NCBI GenBank assembly: GCA_031254955.1
Contig: JAIRTK010000056.1
Coordinates: 1 to 16,404, forward strand
Direction of reading: 5' to 3'
DNA from: Opitutaceae bacterium
GTDB taxonomy: Bacteria; Verrucomicrobiota; Verrucomicrobiia; Opitutales; Opitutaceae
Length of the DNA: 16,404 nucleotides
The notes beneath the pieces were generated by a model. That model was not told where the DNA came from. It saw only the letters and a program-made list of their open reading frames with translations, and did not search any database. The position numbers and the translations under genes are program-made. Positions within the stretch are counted from its first letter, which is position 1, and each line of letters opens with the position of its first letter. Of this stretch, positions 1 through 6,436 are shown one piece after another.

Positions 1-71
<71 letters not shown>

Positions 72-120
72 CCCCGAGGGGGCGGGGGGGTGCGGGAGGG
101 GAGGGCGTCTTTTTTCCAAT

Positions 121-190
121 CGTTCTCGTTCTCGTTTTTGTTCTCTTACTCGTTCTCGTTCTCGTTCTTTTATTCGTTCTTGTTCTCTTA
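121..190. repeat. CGTTCT-type pyrimidine simple-sequence repeat
   Basis: Degenerate hexamer repeat of CGTTCT/CGTTCTC, interrupted by a TTACTC step. The same repeat with the same interruption recurs at 3881-3952 and 5599-5640, both directly after stop codons of minus-strand genes. The short open frame over this stretch (90-296, Ser/Phe-rich) is only the translation of the repeat. Confidence 0.8.
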
Positions 191-204
191 CTTTTGCACT
201 CTCT

Positions 205-389
205 GGTGTTATACCACTTTCCACCTATTTTCACCCTTTACACCAATCCTTTTAACCACGGATTACACGGATAAAACGGATTGCACGGATGTTTAATTCA
301 TTGAAAAATAAAGGAGTTAGCTGTGTTATCCGTTAAAATCCGTGCAATTCGGGGTCGGCTTGGAGGGTGTTTCTTAAGAAGGTTTTTGA
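205..389 (+). repeat. Long inverted repeat, copy A (unoccupied)
   Basis: About 185 bp that match, in opposite orientation, the segment 10091-10453 at roughly 90 percent identity by eye. It contains several ATCCGTG / CACGGAT modules. The difference from copy B is that copy B carries an extra palindromic element of about 180 bp, whose target site is intact here at TT 281-282. Together the two copies bracket about 9.7 kb holding seven genes. Confidence 0.8.
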
Positions 390-399
390 TTAAGAAATG

Positions 400-556
400 G
401 TATTACGCGCTGCTGTCGCAGCGTAGGTTGTCAAGCTTCTCGCTTCGCTCGGAACCCAATCTGCTGACGGGGTGATGGTCCGCCCTGAAGCAGACTTGGA
501 AGTCTGCGCTACAAGTCTGCGTTACGACAGCGGTTGCGTGTAGTATCAGTTACTCT
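400..556. repeat. REP-like hairpin cluster downstream of the MBL gene
   Basis: Contains a perfect stem CGCTGC-tgtc-GCAGCG (408-423) followed by TAGG, and a palindrome GCAGACTTGGAAGTCTGC (490-507) with CTAC at 509-512, that is, GTAG at the hairpin foot on the minus strand. The edges read GGTATTACGC on the left and, on the opposite strand, GTAACTGATACTACACGC on the right. These resemble the edges of the cluster at 12045-12257. It lies just after the MBL gene stop. No gene seen in 1-596. Confidence 0.6.
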
Positions 557-596
557 CATACTTTTTCCCAATAAACGGAAAAGGCTGGAAGTGGTT

Positions 597-1484
597 TCAG
601 GTGAGAGAGGCTCGGCGCGGGGCGAAGGGGTTGAAGCGGCGTTCGTTTTCGAGCGTGGTGAGCGGGCCGTGGCCGGGGGCGATGATGGTGTTGTCGGGGA
701 GTTCGTCGAAGAGGCGGCGCAGGCTTTCCTCCATGCGGTGGCGGCAGAAGAAGCCGCGTCCGGCCGAGCCGGCGAACAACAGGTCGCCCGAGATGAGAAG
801 CCCGGCGGAATGGGGCAGCTTGGGGACGGTGATGTGGTAGCAGTTGTGCGCTTCGGCGTGGCCGGGGGTTTTCAAGACGCGGACTTCAAAGGGGCCGAAT
901 CGCAGGCGCGCGGCTTCGCCGGCGGCGACGGGGTGGGCCGCGCCGGGCAGGGGAGGGGAGTCTTCGGGGCAGAAGACGGGCAGGGGGCCGAGTTCGTCGA
1001 GCAGCGCGGCGAGGCCGCCGATGTGCTCGGTCTGCGCGTGGGTGATGAAGAGCGCGTCCAGTTTTTGGATGCGTTTGGGCCAGACGCGGCGGAGCGCGGC
1101 GTGGCTCGCGCCGGTGTCGAAGAGGAGGCCGGAGCGGCTGGAGCAGTCGGCGATGATGTAGGCGTTGGCGACGCCGATGCCGTGCGGGGCGCGCAGCGGG
1201 TAGAGGCAGAGGGGCAGTCCGGCGATGGGGGGCAGGGGGTAGCGGTTTTGCGCGAGCGAGAGGAGGCCGGTTTCGTTGAGCGAGAGCGTGGCGGCGAGGC
1301 GGCGGATTTCGTCGGCGGAGAGTTCGTTGCGGTAGTCGATGGCGTCGCGGATTTTTTCCGGAGCGACGCGGGCGCGCCGGGCGAGCGCGTCGCCGGAAAG
1401 CCCGGCGCGGAGCATGGCTTTGTCGAGCACGTCGCCCAGTTCGTCCTCAAGAGGTGCGAATTCGATTACCACGAGGTGCATCAT
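597..1484 (-). CDS. Metallo-beta-lactamase-fold hydrolase with HTH-like N-terminus
   Basis: A 295-residue protein. Residues about 13-80 look like a small helical XRE/Cro-type HTH (DALARRARVAPEKIRDAI followed by LSADEIRRLAATLSL). Residues about 90-275 are an MBL fold with FDTGAS (122-127), THAQTEH (148-154), TPGH (206-209), SGD (232-234) and APGHG (269-273). The usual metal motif HxHxDH here reads H149-A-Q151-T-E153-H154, so one metal-ligand His is Gln and the Asp is Glu; H209, D234 and H272 are present. Activity may be altered. The ATG-ATG at 1484 is chosen because the open frame further upstream (to 2024) runs through a mobile palindromic element and GC-rich filler and has no domain. The leader has no Shine-Dalgarno. 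The substrate cannot be told: glyoxalase-II-like hydrolases and regulatory MBL proteins are both possible. Confidence 0.8.
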   Translation of the reverse strand: MMHLVVIEFAPLEDELGDVLDKAMLRAGLSGDALARRARVAPEKIRDAIDYRNELSADEIRRLAATLSLNETGLLSLAQNRYPLPPIAGLPLCLYPLRAPHGIGVANAYIIADCSSRSGLLFDTGASHAALRRVWPKRIQKLDALFITHAQTEHIGGLAALLDELGPLPVFCPEDSPPLPGAAHPVAAGEAARLRFGPFEVRVLKTPGHAEAHNCYHITVPKLPHSAGLLISGDLLFAGSAGRGFFCRHRMEESLRRLFDELPDNTIIAPGHGPLTTLENERRFNPFAPRRASLT

Positions 1485-1748
1485 GGCCGGGCGCGGAGAA
1501 GTTGCAAGTGGCACTGTCAAGATGGCGGGGTGGGCGTTGGGCGCGGGGTGGGTGCGGGGCGGGGGGATGCGCGGGGCGGGGCGAAGTCTTGTCTGGTTGC
1601 GCTTGGGTGTCGGGAAAGGGGCGCGTGTGGACGGGCCGAATGGGAGCGGGCGGGCGCTCGCGTGGCTCGCGTCCGGCGGCGGGACGCCGCCGCTCCTTGC
1701 GCGAGCGTCCTTACTCATCCTTTTGGTTGCTGATATCATTTTGAATAA

Positions 1749-1910
1749 TACCCATTCCCAATGAAAATCACTCTTTTGCAGGGGCGTCGCTTGCGACGTC
1801 CGGCTTGATAACCGTGAGCCAGCAAAGGCCGCGCTCCAGCAACGGGCTTCGCAAGCGAAGCCCCTACATGGCTCTGCTTCTAAAGGGGCATGTTCACTGG
1901 GAAAGGGTAT
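1749..1910 (-). mobile_element. Palindromic MITE/REP-like element, copy 1
   Basis: 162 bp with imperfect terminal inverted repeats (ACCCATTCCCAATGAAAA at one end; ACCCTTTCCCAGTGAACA read from the other strand). Inside are two perfect palindromic arms, GGGCTTCGCTTGCGAAGCCC and a GGCGTCGCTTGCGACG-type arm. Matches 10201-10379 in inverse orientation with few differences. Flanked by AA on both sides (1747-1748 and 1911-1912), consistent with a 2-bp target duplication. Encodes nothing; mobilisation would be in trans. It lies upstream of the MBL gene and inflates that gene's apparent open frame. Confidence 0.75.
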
Positions 1911-2058
1911 AAATCTCGTATGGCAGACGGCGGCGGGATGCGGGGCGAATCGCCGAGGGCGGGGGACGCGGAAGGGGGGCGGGCAAGGCATGCGGGACGC
2001 GTGCGCTCCCCGGAAATAGTGCAAGGCTCGCGGGACTGTCGGGCGGTGGCGGCGGCGT

Positions 2059-2127
2059 GGCGTTAGCGGAGGCGTGGCGGTGGTGGCTGCGAAGCGGTGG
2101 CGTTAGCGGTGGCGTGGCGGTGGCGGC
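2059..2127. repeat. 29-bp direct repeat, two copies, 3' of lpd
   Basis: Two copies (2059-2087 and 2099-2127) of a unit beginning GGCGTTAGCGG, differing at two positions, within a G-rich GGCGTGGCGG context. They sit 28 bp beyond the lpd stop codon. The gap 1485-2154 otherwise holds a G-rich leader region for the MBL gene and the palindromic element; no gene is supported in it. Confidence 0.75.
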
Positions 2128-2154
2128 GAGGTCTCGCGGGGAATCGGTGTGTTG

Positions 2155-3552
2155 TCAGATGTGGATCGACTCGCCGGTGGTGGCGGCGGCGGCTTCCATG
2201 AGGGCTTCGCTCAGGGTGGGGTGGGCGTGGATGGTCTGGTGGATTTCGTCCACGGTGGCTTCCATCTCCACGGCGAGGCTGTATTCGGCGATGAGTTCCG
2301 TGGCTTCGGCGCCGATGATGTGCGCGCCGTAAATCTCGCCGGTTTTCGCGTCGCTGATGACTTTTACGAAGCCGTCGCTGTCGGCTGACGCGACGGCTTT
2401 GCCCGAGGCGGTGAAGGGGAATTTGCCGACTTTGTAGTCGAGTTGCTTTTCCTTCGCGGCTTTTTCGGTGAGGCCGGTGCTGGCGACTTGGGGCTGGCAG
2501 TAGGTGCAGCCGGGGAAGAGTTTCACGCGCCGGGGCGCGCCGTGGCCGAACATGCCGTTGACGGCGCTCACGGCCTCGAAGGTCGCGACGTGCGCGAGCC
2601 AGGGCGGGCCGATGATGTCGCCCGCGCCGTAGATGCCTTTGACCGTGGTCTGGTAGTCGTCGCCCACTTTGAGGAAGTTGCGGTCAAGCTCGGGTTTCAC
2701 GTTGTTGGCGAGGACGCCGTCGATGTTGGCGACCACGCCGATGGCGGAGAGGAGCGTCGCGGCTTCGGCTCCGGTTTTTTGGCCGTTTTTCACGAGGTCC
2801 ACTTTCACGCTGTTTTTGCCCACGCGGAAGTTTTCGCAGGTGGTGCCGGTGTGGAGGGCGATGCCTTGTTTTTCGAGCGCGCGCTGGAGCGTCCTCGATA
2901 CTTCCTCGTCCTCGACGGGGAGGATTTGCGGGAGCATTTCGACGAGGGTGACTTGGGTGCCGAGGGCGTTGTAGAAGTAGGCGAATTCCACGCCGATGGC
3001 GCCGGCGCCGACGATGATGACGGAGGCCGGCTGGCGCGTGGCGGCGAGGGCTTCGCGCGAGGTCATCACGCGCACGCCGTCGTAGTCGAGGCCGGGGATG
3101 TGGCGCATTTTGCAGCCGGTGGCGACGAGGATGTTTTTCGTCTTGAAAAATTTTCCTTTGTGCCCGCCTTCGGTGATGGAGACCATGCCGGGCGCGTTGA
3201 CGAGGCCGCGTCCGATGAAGTAATCGACTTTGTTTTTCTTGAGCAGAAACTCGACGCCTTTGGCCATCTGGTTCGAGACGCCGCGCGAGCGTTCGATGAC
3301 TTTCGCGAAGTCGAAGGTCACTTCTTTCGCGGTGATGCCGTGGATGCCGGATTTTTTCATTTTCTGGTAAAGCTCGGCGGTCTTGAGCAGGGCCTTGGTC
3401 GGGATGCAGCCCCAGTTGAGGCAGGTGCCGCCGGCGCGTTCCTGTTCGATGCAGGCGACTTTTTTGCCGAGTTGTCCGGCGCGAATCGCACCGGCGTAAC
3501 CCGCCGGGCCTCCGCCGATGACAATGAGGTCGTATTCAATAATTTCAGTCAT
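2155..3552 (-). CDS. lpd: Dihydrolipoyl dehydrogenase (E3)
   Basis: A 465-residue FAD-dependent pyridine nucleotide-disulfide oxidoreductase that reoxidises dihydrolipoamide with NAD+ in 2-oxoacid dehydrogenase and glycine-cleavage complexes. An FAD-binding GGGPAGYAGA motif lies at about 13-22. The redox-active disulfide is GGTCLNWGCIPTK (41-53, Cys44/Cys49). A second dinucleotide motif, VGAGAIGVEFA, lies at 181-191, with YGAGD at 308-312. The C-terminal dimerisation domain has the catalytic pair in HPTLSE (His444/Glu449). Length is normal for the family. The ATG at 3552 is chosen because the protein starts MTEIIEYDLIVIGG there; the longer frame to 3819 translates a tandem repeat. The leader is pyrimidine-rich with no Shine-Dalgarno. 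No E1/E2 genes are adjacent, so this is a stand-alone E3. Confidence 0.96.
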   Translation of the reverse strand: MTEIIEYDLIVIGGGPAGYAGAIRAGQLGKKVACIEQERAGGTCLNWGCIPTKALLKTAELYQKMKKSGIHGITAKEVTFDFAKVIERSRGVSNQMAKGVEFLLKKNKVDYFIGRGLVNAPGMVSITEGGHKGKFFKTKNILVATGCKMRHIPGLDYDGVRVMTSREALAATRQPASVIIVGAGAIGVEFAYFYNALGTQVTLVEMLPQILPVEDEEVSRTLQRALEKQGIALHTGTTCENFRVGKNSVKVDLVKNGQKTGAEAATLLSAIGVVANIDGVLANNVKPELDRNFLKVGDDYQTTVKGIYGAGDIIGPPWLAHVATFEAVSAVNGMFGHGAPRRVKLFPGCTYCQPQVASTGLTEKAAKEKQLDYKVGKFPFTASGKAVASADSDGFVKVISDAKTGEIYGAHIIGAEATELIAEYSLAVEMEATVDEIHQTIHAHPTLSEALMEAAAATTGESIHI

Positions 3553-3616
3553 GGAGGGAAAGTGGAGGAAGGGTGTGGGGAGGGTGTGAGGGACGGTGCG
3601 GGGAAGGTGTGGAAAA

Positions 3617-3769
3617 GTGGCGGGAAAGTGGAAGGGAAGTGACGGGAAGGTGGAAGGGAAGTGGCGGGAAGGTGGAAGGGAAGTGACGGGAAGTGGAAGG
3701 GAAGTGACGGGAAGGTGGAAGGGAAGTGACGGGAAGGTGGAAGGGACGTGGCGGGAAGGTGGCGGGATG
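3617..3769. repeat. 22-bp minisatellite, seven copies, in lpd leader
   Basis: Seven consecutive units of consensus GTGACGGGAAGGTGGAAGGG plus AA (one unit is 21 bp), starting 65 bp upstream of the lpd ATG. On the lpd mRNA strand it is pyrimidine-rich (CCTTCC-type). Copies alternate GTGAC and GTGGC. The rest of the gap 3553-3997 holds an unremarkable GC-rich stretch and the inverted repeat at 3881-3952. Confidence 0.9.
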
Positions 3770-3880
3770 AGGTCGCCCGCATGGTCAGGGGCGCGGCACG
3801 GCGGGTCAACGGGAAACACGGGCGCGGGCGGCGGCGTTTTTCCTCTCGGGGGCGCTTCGTTTTTTTGCTTGGGTTTCCTT

Positions 3881-3952
3881 CGTTCTCGTTCTCGTTCTCG
3901 TTCTCTCTTACGTTTTTCTGAGAGAACGAGAACGAGTAAGAGAACGAGAACG
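3881..3952. repeat. CGTTCT inverted repeat after the phosphatase gene
   Basis: The left arm 3881-3907 (CGTTCTC repeats) pairs with the right arm 3920-3952. The right arm contains one extra 6-nt step (TTACTC in the same sense), giving a 27-bp stem with a 6-nt bulge and a 12-nt loop. It lies 45 bp beyond the GAF-PP2C stop codon. It would make a long pyrimidine/purine hairpin in the mRNA 3' end; no U-tract follows on the minus strand, so a classical intrinsic terminator is not shown. Confidence 0.75.
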
Positions 3953-3997
3953 ATTTTTCCGGGGTGGACTGTTTGGTGGCGGCGGGGCGCGCCGGCG

Positions 3998-5437
3998 TCA
4001 CAGGCGTTTGACGGTGACGAGCGTGCAGTCGTCGCGCGGGGGCGCGCCTTCGGCGAAGCGGGCGACCGATTCGATGATGTGGGCGTTGATCTCGCGCGCG
4101 CCGCGCCGGTGCACGGACTGGATTTCGGCGGCGAGGCGTCCGCCGGAAAATTCCGCGCCGTCCGGCGACGCGGCTTCGGTGATGCCGTCGGTGTAAAGCA
4201 GGAGCAGTTCCCCGCTGCGGAAGGGCGCGCGGAGGTCGGTGATGGTGGCGTTGAAAAGGGCGTCGTCCACCATGCCGACGGCCATGCCTTCGGAGCCGAT
4301 GAAGCCGCCTTGAAAGGTCCCCGTCAGCCGGTCCACCCGCGCGCAATAGGGCAGTTCGTGGCCGGCGCGCGCGATGGTGACTTCGTTGTATTCGATGTCG
4401 ATGAGGGCAAACACGACCGTGATGTAAAGCCCTTGGCGGATGTCGTCGCCGATCGCGCGGTTAAGCTCGGCGAGGATGCGCGCGGGCGAGTCGAAGCGCG
4501 GCGCGATCTGGCTGAGGTGGGTGCGGCAGATGGCCATGAGGAGCGAGGCCGCGACGCCCTTGCCCGACACGTCGCCGACCGCGATGCCGAGGCGGGTTTC
4601 GGAGAGCACGAACAGGTCGAAGAAGTCGCCGCCGACTTTCTGCGCGGGCGAGTAGCGCGTGTCGATGTCGATGCCCGGCAGCCGCGGCAGCGCGCGCGGG
4701 AGGAGCATTTGCTGGATGCTGCTGGCGAGGGTGAGGTCGAGGTCGAGCTGTTTTTTCTCAAGCTGGAAGTTGAGGGATTCGATGTTGTGCAGCGCGAGCG
4801 CGGCTTGCTCGGCGAGGGATTGCACGAGCGAGAAGTCGGTCCCGGTGAAGGGCAGGCAGTCGGCGGGGTTGGCCACGGCGAGCACGCCGAAGAAGCGTCC
4901 GGCGAATGTGAGCGGCACGGCGATGAGCGAGCGCACTTCGAGCGCGGGGTCGTCGTGGACGGCGATGCGCGGGTCGGCCTTGGCGTCGGGGATAAATTCG
5001 CCGCGCCCGCTCGCCGCCACCGCGCCGACCACGCCTTCGCCGACGGGAAACACTTCCGATTTCAGGACGGCCTCGATGAATTGGGCGCGGGAGAGGCGCG
5101 AGTGTTTCAGGTGTTCGGGCAACGGGCGGTGCGGCGGGAAAAGTCCTTCGAGGGCGACGCCGCGCATCGAGTCGTCCGGGCCTCGTTCAAAGATGCACGC
5201 GCTCAACGCCCCGGTGCACAGGATGGAGGCGTGCACGATGCGCTGGTGCAGGTCCTCGCAGCGCGGCGTCTCGGCCATCGCCTCGGCCATGTGGTGCATG
5301 AAGTCCACGACGATTTGCGTCTCCTGGGCGAGGACTTGTTTTTCCTCGTCCACACGCACGAGTTCGCGCCGTGCGCGGTGGTAGAGCAGCGCCATGCCCG
5401 AGGCGCCGAGGAAAAGACCGGTGAGGAGAAGCCACAT
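3998..5437 (-). CDS. Membrane-anchored GAF-PP2C (SpoIIE/RsbU-type) Ser/Thr phosphatase
   Basis: 479 residues. An N-terminal hydrophobic helix (about 1-20) probably anchors it in the inner membrane; a charged helical segment (22-60) follows. A GAF domain covers about 60-215 (GEGVVGAVAASG, LIAVPLTFAGRFFGVLAVAN). A helical linker at 218-245 leads to a PP2C/SpoIIE domain at about 255-479. Metal-binding motifs are visible: SPAQKVGGDFFD (263-274), AVGDVSGKGVAASLL (286-300), LLYTDGITEA (413-422) and RDDCTLV (468-474). Family members dephosphorylate anti-anti-sigma factors (STAS proteins) or similar partners in response to a GAF-sensed signal; no such partner is adjacent. The start at 5437 puts the hydrophobic segment at the N-terminus; an upstream in-frame ATG is possible. 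Confidence 0.9.
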   Translation of the reverse strand: MWLLLTGLFLGASGMALLYHRARRELVRVDEEKQVLAQETQIVVDFMHHMAEAMAETPRCEDLHQRIVHASILCTGALSACIFERGPDDSMRGVALEGLFPPHRPLPEHLKHSRLSRAQFIEAVLKSEVFPVGEGVVGAVAASGRGEFIPDAKADPRIAVHDDPALEVRSLIAVPLTFAGRFFGVLAVANPADCLPFTGTDFSLVQSLAEQAALALHNIESLNFQLEKKQLDLDLTLASSIQQMLLPRALPRLPGIDIDTRYSPAQKVGGDFFDLFVLSETRLGIAVGDVSGKGVAASLLMAICRTHLSQIAPRFDSPARILAELNRAIGDDIRQGLYITVVFALIDIEYNEVTIARAGHELPYCARVDRLTGTFQGGFIGSEGMAVGMVDDALFNATITDLRAPFRSGELLLLYTDGITEAASPDGAEFSGGRLAAEIQSVHRRGAREINAHIIESVARFAEGAPPRDDCTLVTVKRL

Positions 5438-5520
5438 GGGAAATTCAGGAGTGCAAGAAAGCGCTCCATCATGAGCGCGGCGCGCCGCCCGGCAATTCAT
5501 TTGAGATGGGGGCGGCGGGC

Positions 5521-5568
5521 GGGCGGGGTGGTGGGGCGTGGGCCGGGCGAGGTGATGGGGCATGAGCC
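5521..5568. repeat. 24-bp tandem repeat in the phosphatase leader
   Basis: Two adjacent 24-bp units (5521-5544 and 5545-5568), both with pattern GGGCG-GGTG-TGGGGC-TG-GCC, differing at four positions. They lie 84-131 bp upstream of the chosen start of the GAF-PP2C gene. C-rich on the mRNA strand. Confidence 0.65.
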
Positions 5569-5598
5569 GGACGGAGCGGGCAGGGCGGGCGGCGGAGG

Positions 5599-5640
5599 AG
5601 AGAGAACGAGAACGAGTAAGAGAACGAGAACGAGAACGAT
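5599..5640. repeat. CGTTCT repeat at the HAD gene 3' end
   Basis: GAGAACGAGAACGAGTAAGA-type repeat, the complement of the CGTTCT repeat, ending 3 bp before the HAD stop codon. It shares the TTACTC interruption with the repeats at 121-190 and 3881-3952. No pairing arm is present here, unlike 3881-3952. Confidence 0.75.
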
Positions 5641-5643
5641 TTT

Positions 5644-6333
5644 TTAGGGGGAGCACTTCCACAGTCCGAAAACCTCGCGGCCTACCGCGAAGAGGTCCGG
5701 CCACACGCCGGACGCGCCCGCCGCGCGGAGTTCCGCTTCGCCGTGCGTGCCCGTGGTCACGCAATGGCACGGGAAGCCGGCGGCAAGGCCGGTGCGCGCG
5801 TCATAGATGGAGTCGCCGATGAGGCAGCTCGTGGCCGCCTCGGCGCCGATGGCGGCGAGCGCGTGGGCGGTGAACTCGGCTTGGGGCTTCAGCCAGGGCG
5901 TGTCGGTCGCGCCGAAAATGCCGGCCAGCAACGGCGTGATGCCGAGGTGGCCGCACACGATGCGCGACGAGGGGCCGTGTTTGTTGGTGAGCACGGCGCA
6001 ACGCACGCCGGCGGCATGGAGCGCCTCCAGCAACTCGCGCGCGCCGGGCAGCAAGGCCACGCCGTCGAGCATGGTTTTGTCCCAGTAGGCCTTGTAAACC
6101 GGGATGGCGCGAGGCACCAGTTCGTCGTGCCCGGCGAAGATGCGCGCGATGGCCGCGTCCACGCCGGCGCCGACGGCGCGGTGCACTTCCTGCATGGTCG
6201 GCGCGGGCAGGCCGAAATGCCGGCGCGTGTGGCTGTGCGCGCGGTGGATCGCGGCAAAATGGTCGAGCAGCGTGCCGTCGAGGTCGAAGAAGGCGGTGTT
6301 GAAGGGTGTCGGCGATGTCATGGCGGGAGGCAT
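5644..6333 (-). CDS. HAD-superfamily hydrolase, phosphoglycolate-phosphatase-like
   Basis: 229 residues, the usual size for a soluble subfamily IA HAD phosphatase with a helical cap. Motif I is FFDLDGTLLDH (nucleophile D17, acid/base D19); motif II ends in T116 (VLTNK); motif III Lys is K149 (WLKPQ); motif IV is IGDSIYD with D174. The cap domain is about residues 25-95. Phosphoglycolate, pyrophosphate or sugar phosphates are possible substrates; the sequence does not decide. Either ATG at 6333 or ATG at 6321 (MTSPTPFNTAFFDLDG) could be the start; neither has a Shine-Dalgarno. The gene is divergent from mlaE with a 103-bp gap. Confidence 0.9.
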   Translation of the reverse strand: MPPAMTSPTPFNTAFFDLDGTLLDHFAAIHRAHSHTRRHFGLPAPTMQEVHRAVGAGVDAAIARIFAGHDELVPRAIPVYKAYWDKTMLDGVALLPGARELLEALHAAGVRCAVLTNKHGPSSRIVCGHLGITPLLAGIFGATDTPWLKPQAEFTAHALAAIGAEAATSCLIGDSIYDARTGLAAGFPCHCVTTGTHGEAELRAAGASGVWPDLFAVGREVFGLWKCSP

Positions 6334-6375
6334 TGCGTAATGTGGGCGGGGCGCGGCGCGGGGAACAGATATTTT

Positions 6376-6404
6376 TTGCCCTTGTTATAACTATCGCCGA
6401 TAAT
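6376..6404 (+). promoter_or_regulatory. Predicted sigma-70 promoter of the mla operon
   Basis: TTGCCC (6376-6381), a 17-bp spacer, then GATAAT (6399-6404), in an AT-rich island inside GC-rich DNA, 32 bp upstream of the mlaE ATG. It would give a leader of about 25 nt. Seen by eye only. The same short gap must also hold the start of the divergent HAD gene. Confidence 0.5.
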
Positions 6405-6436
6405 AACGCCTCGTCATTTCTCAATCCCGCCACCGC

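Noticed and set aside
1515..1520. TTGACA as a -35 box of the MBL gene
   Set aside because: A perfect hexamer on the minus strand, but no -10-like hexamer lies 16-18 bp downstream.
1749..1910. TA target duplication as in IS630/Tc1-type elements
   Set aside because: TA flanks could be drawn for copy 1, but copy 2 and its empty site have AA, not TA, so AA is the consistent reading.
1485..2024. N-terminal extension of the MBL protein to 2024
   Set aside because: The extra 180 residues translate the palindromic mobile element and GC-rich filler, and part of the same peptide appears from the second element copy.
3553..3819. N-terminal extension of Lpd to 3819
   Set aside because: It is the translation of the 22-bp minisatellite; the E3 family N-terminus begins at 3552.
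534..5647. Long plus-strand frames (534-1733, 2443-3642, 3596-5647)
   Set aside because: They run antisense to the MBL, lpd and GAF-PP2C genes, which have clear family motifs; their translations are low-complexity Gly/Val/Ala/Asp/Glu.
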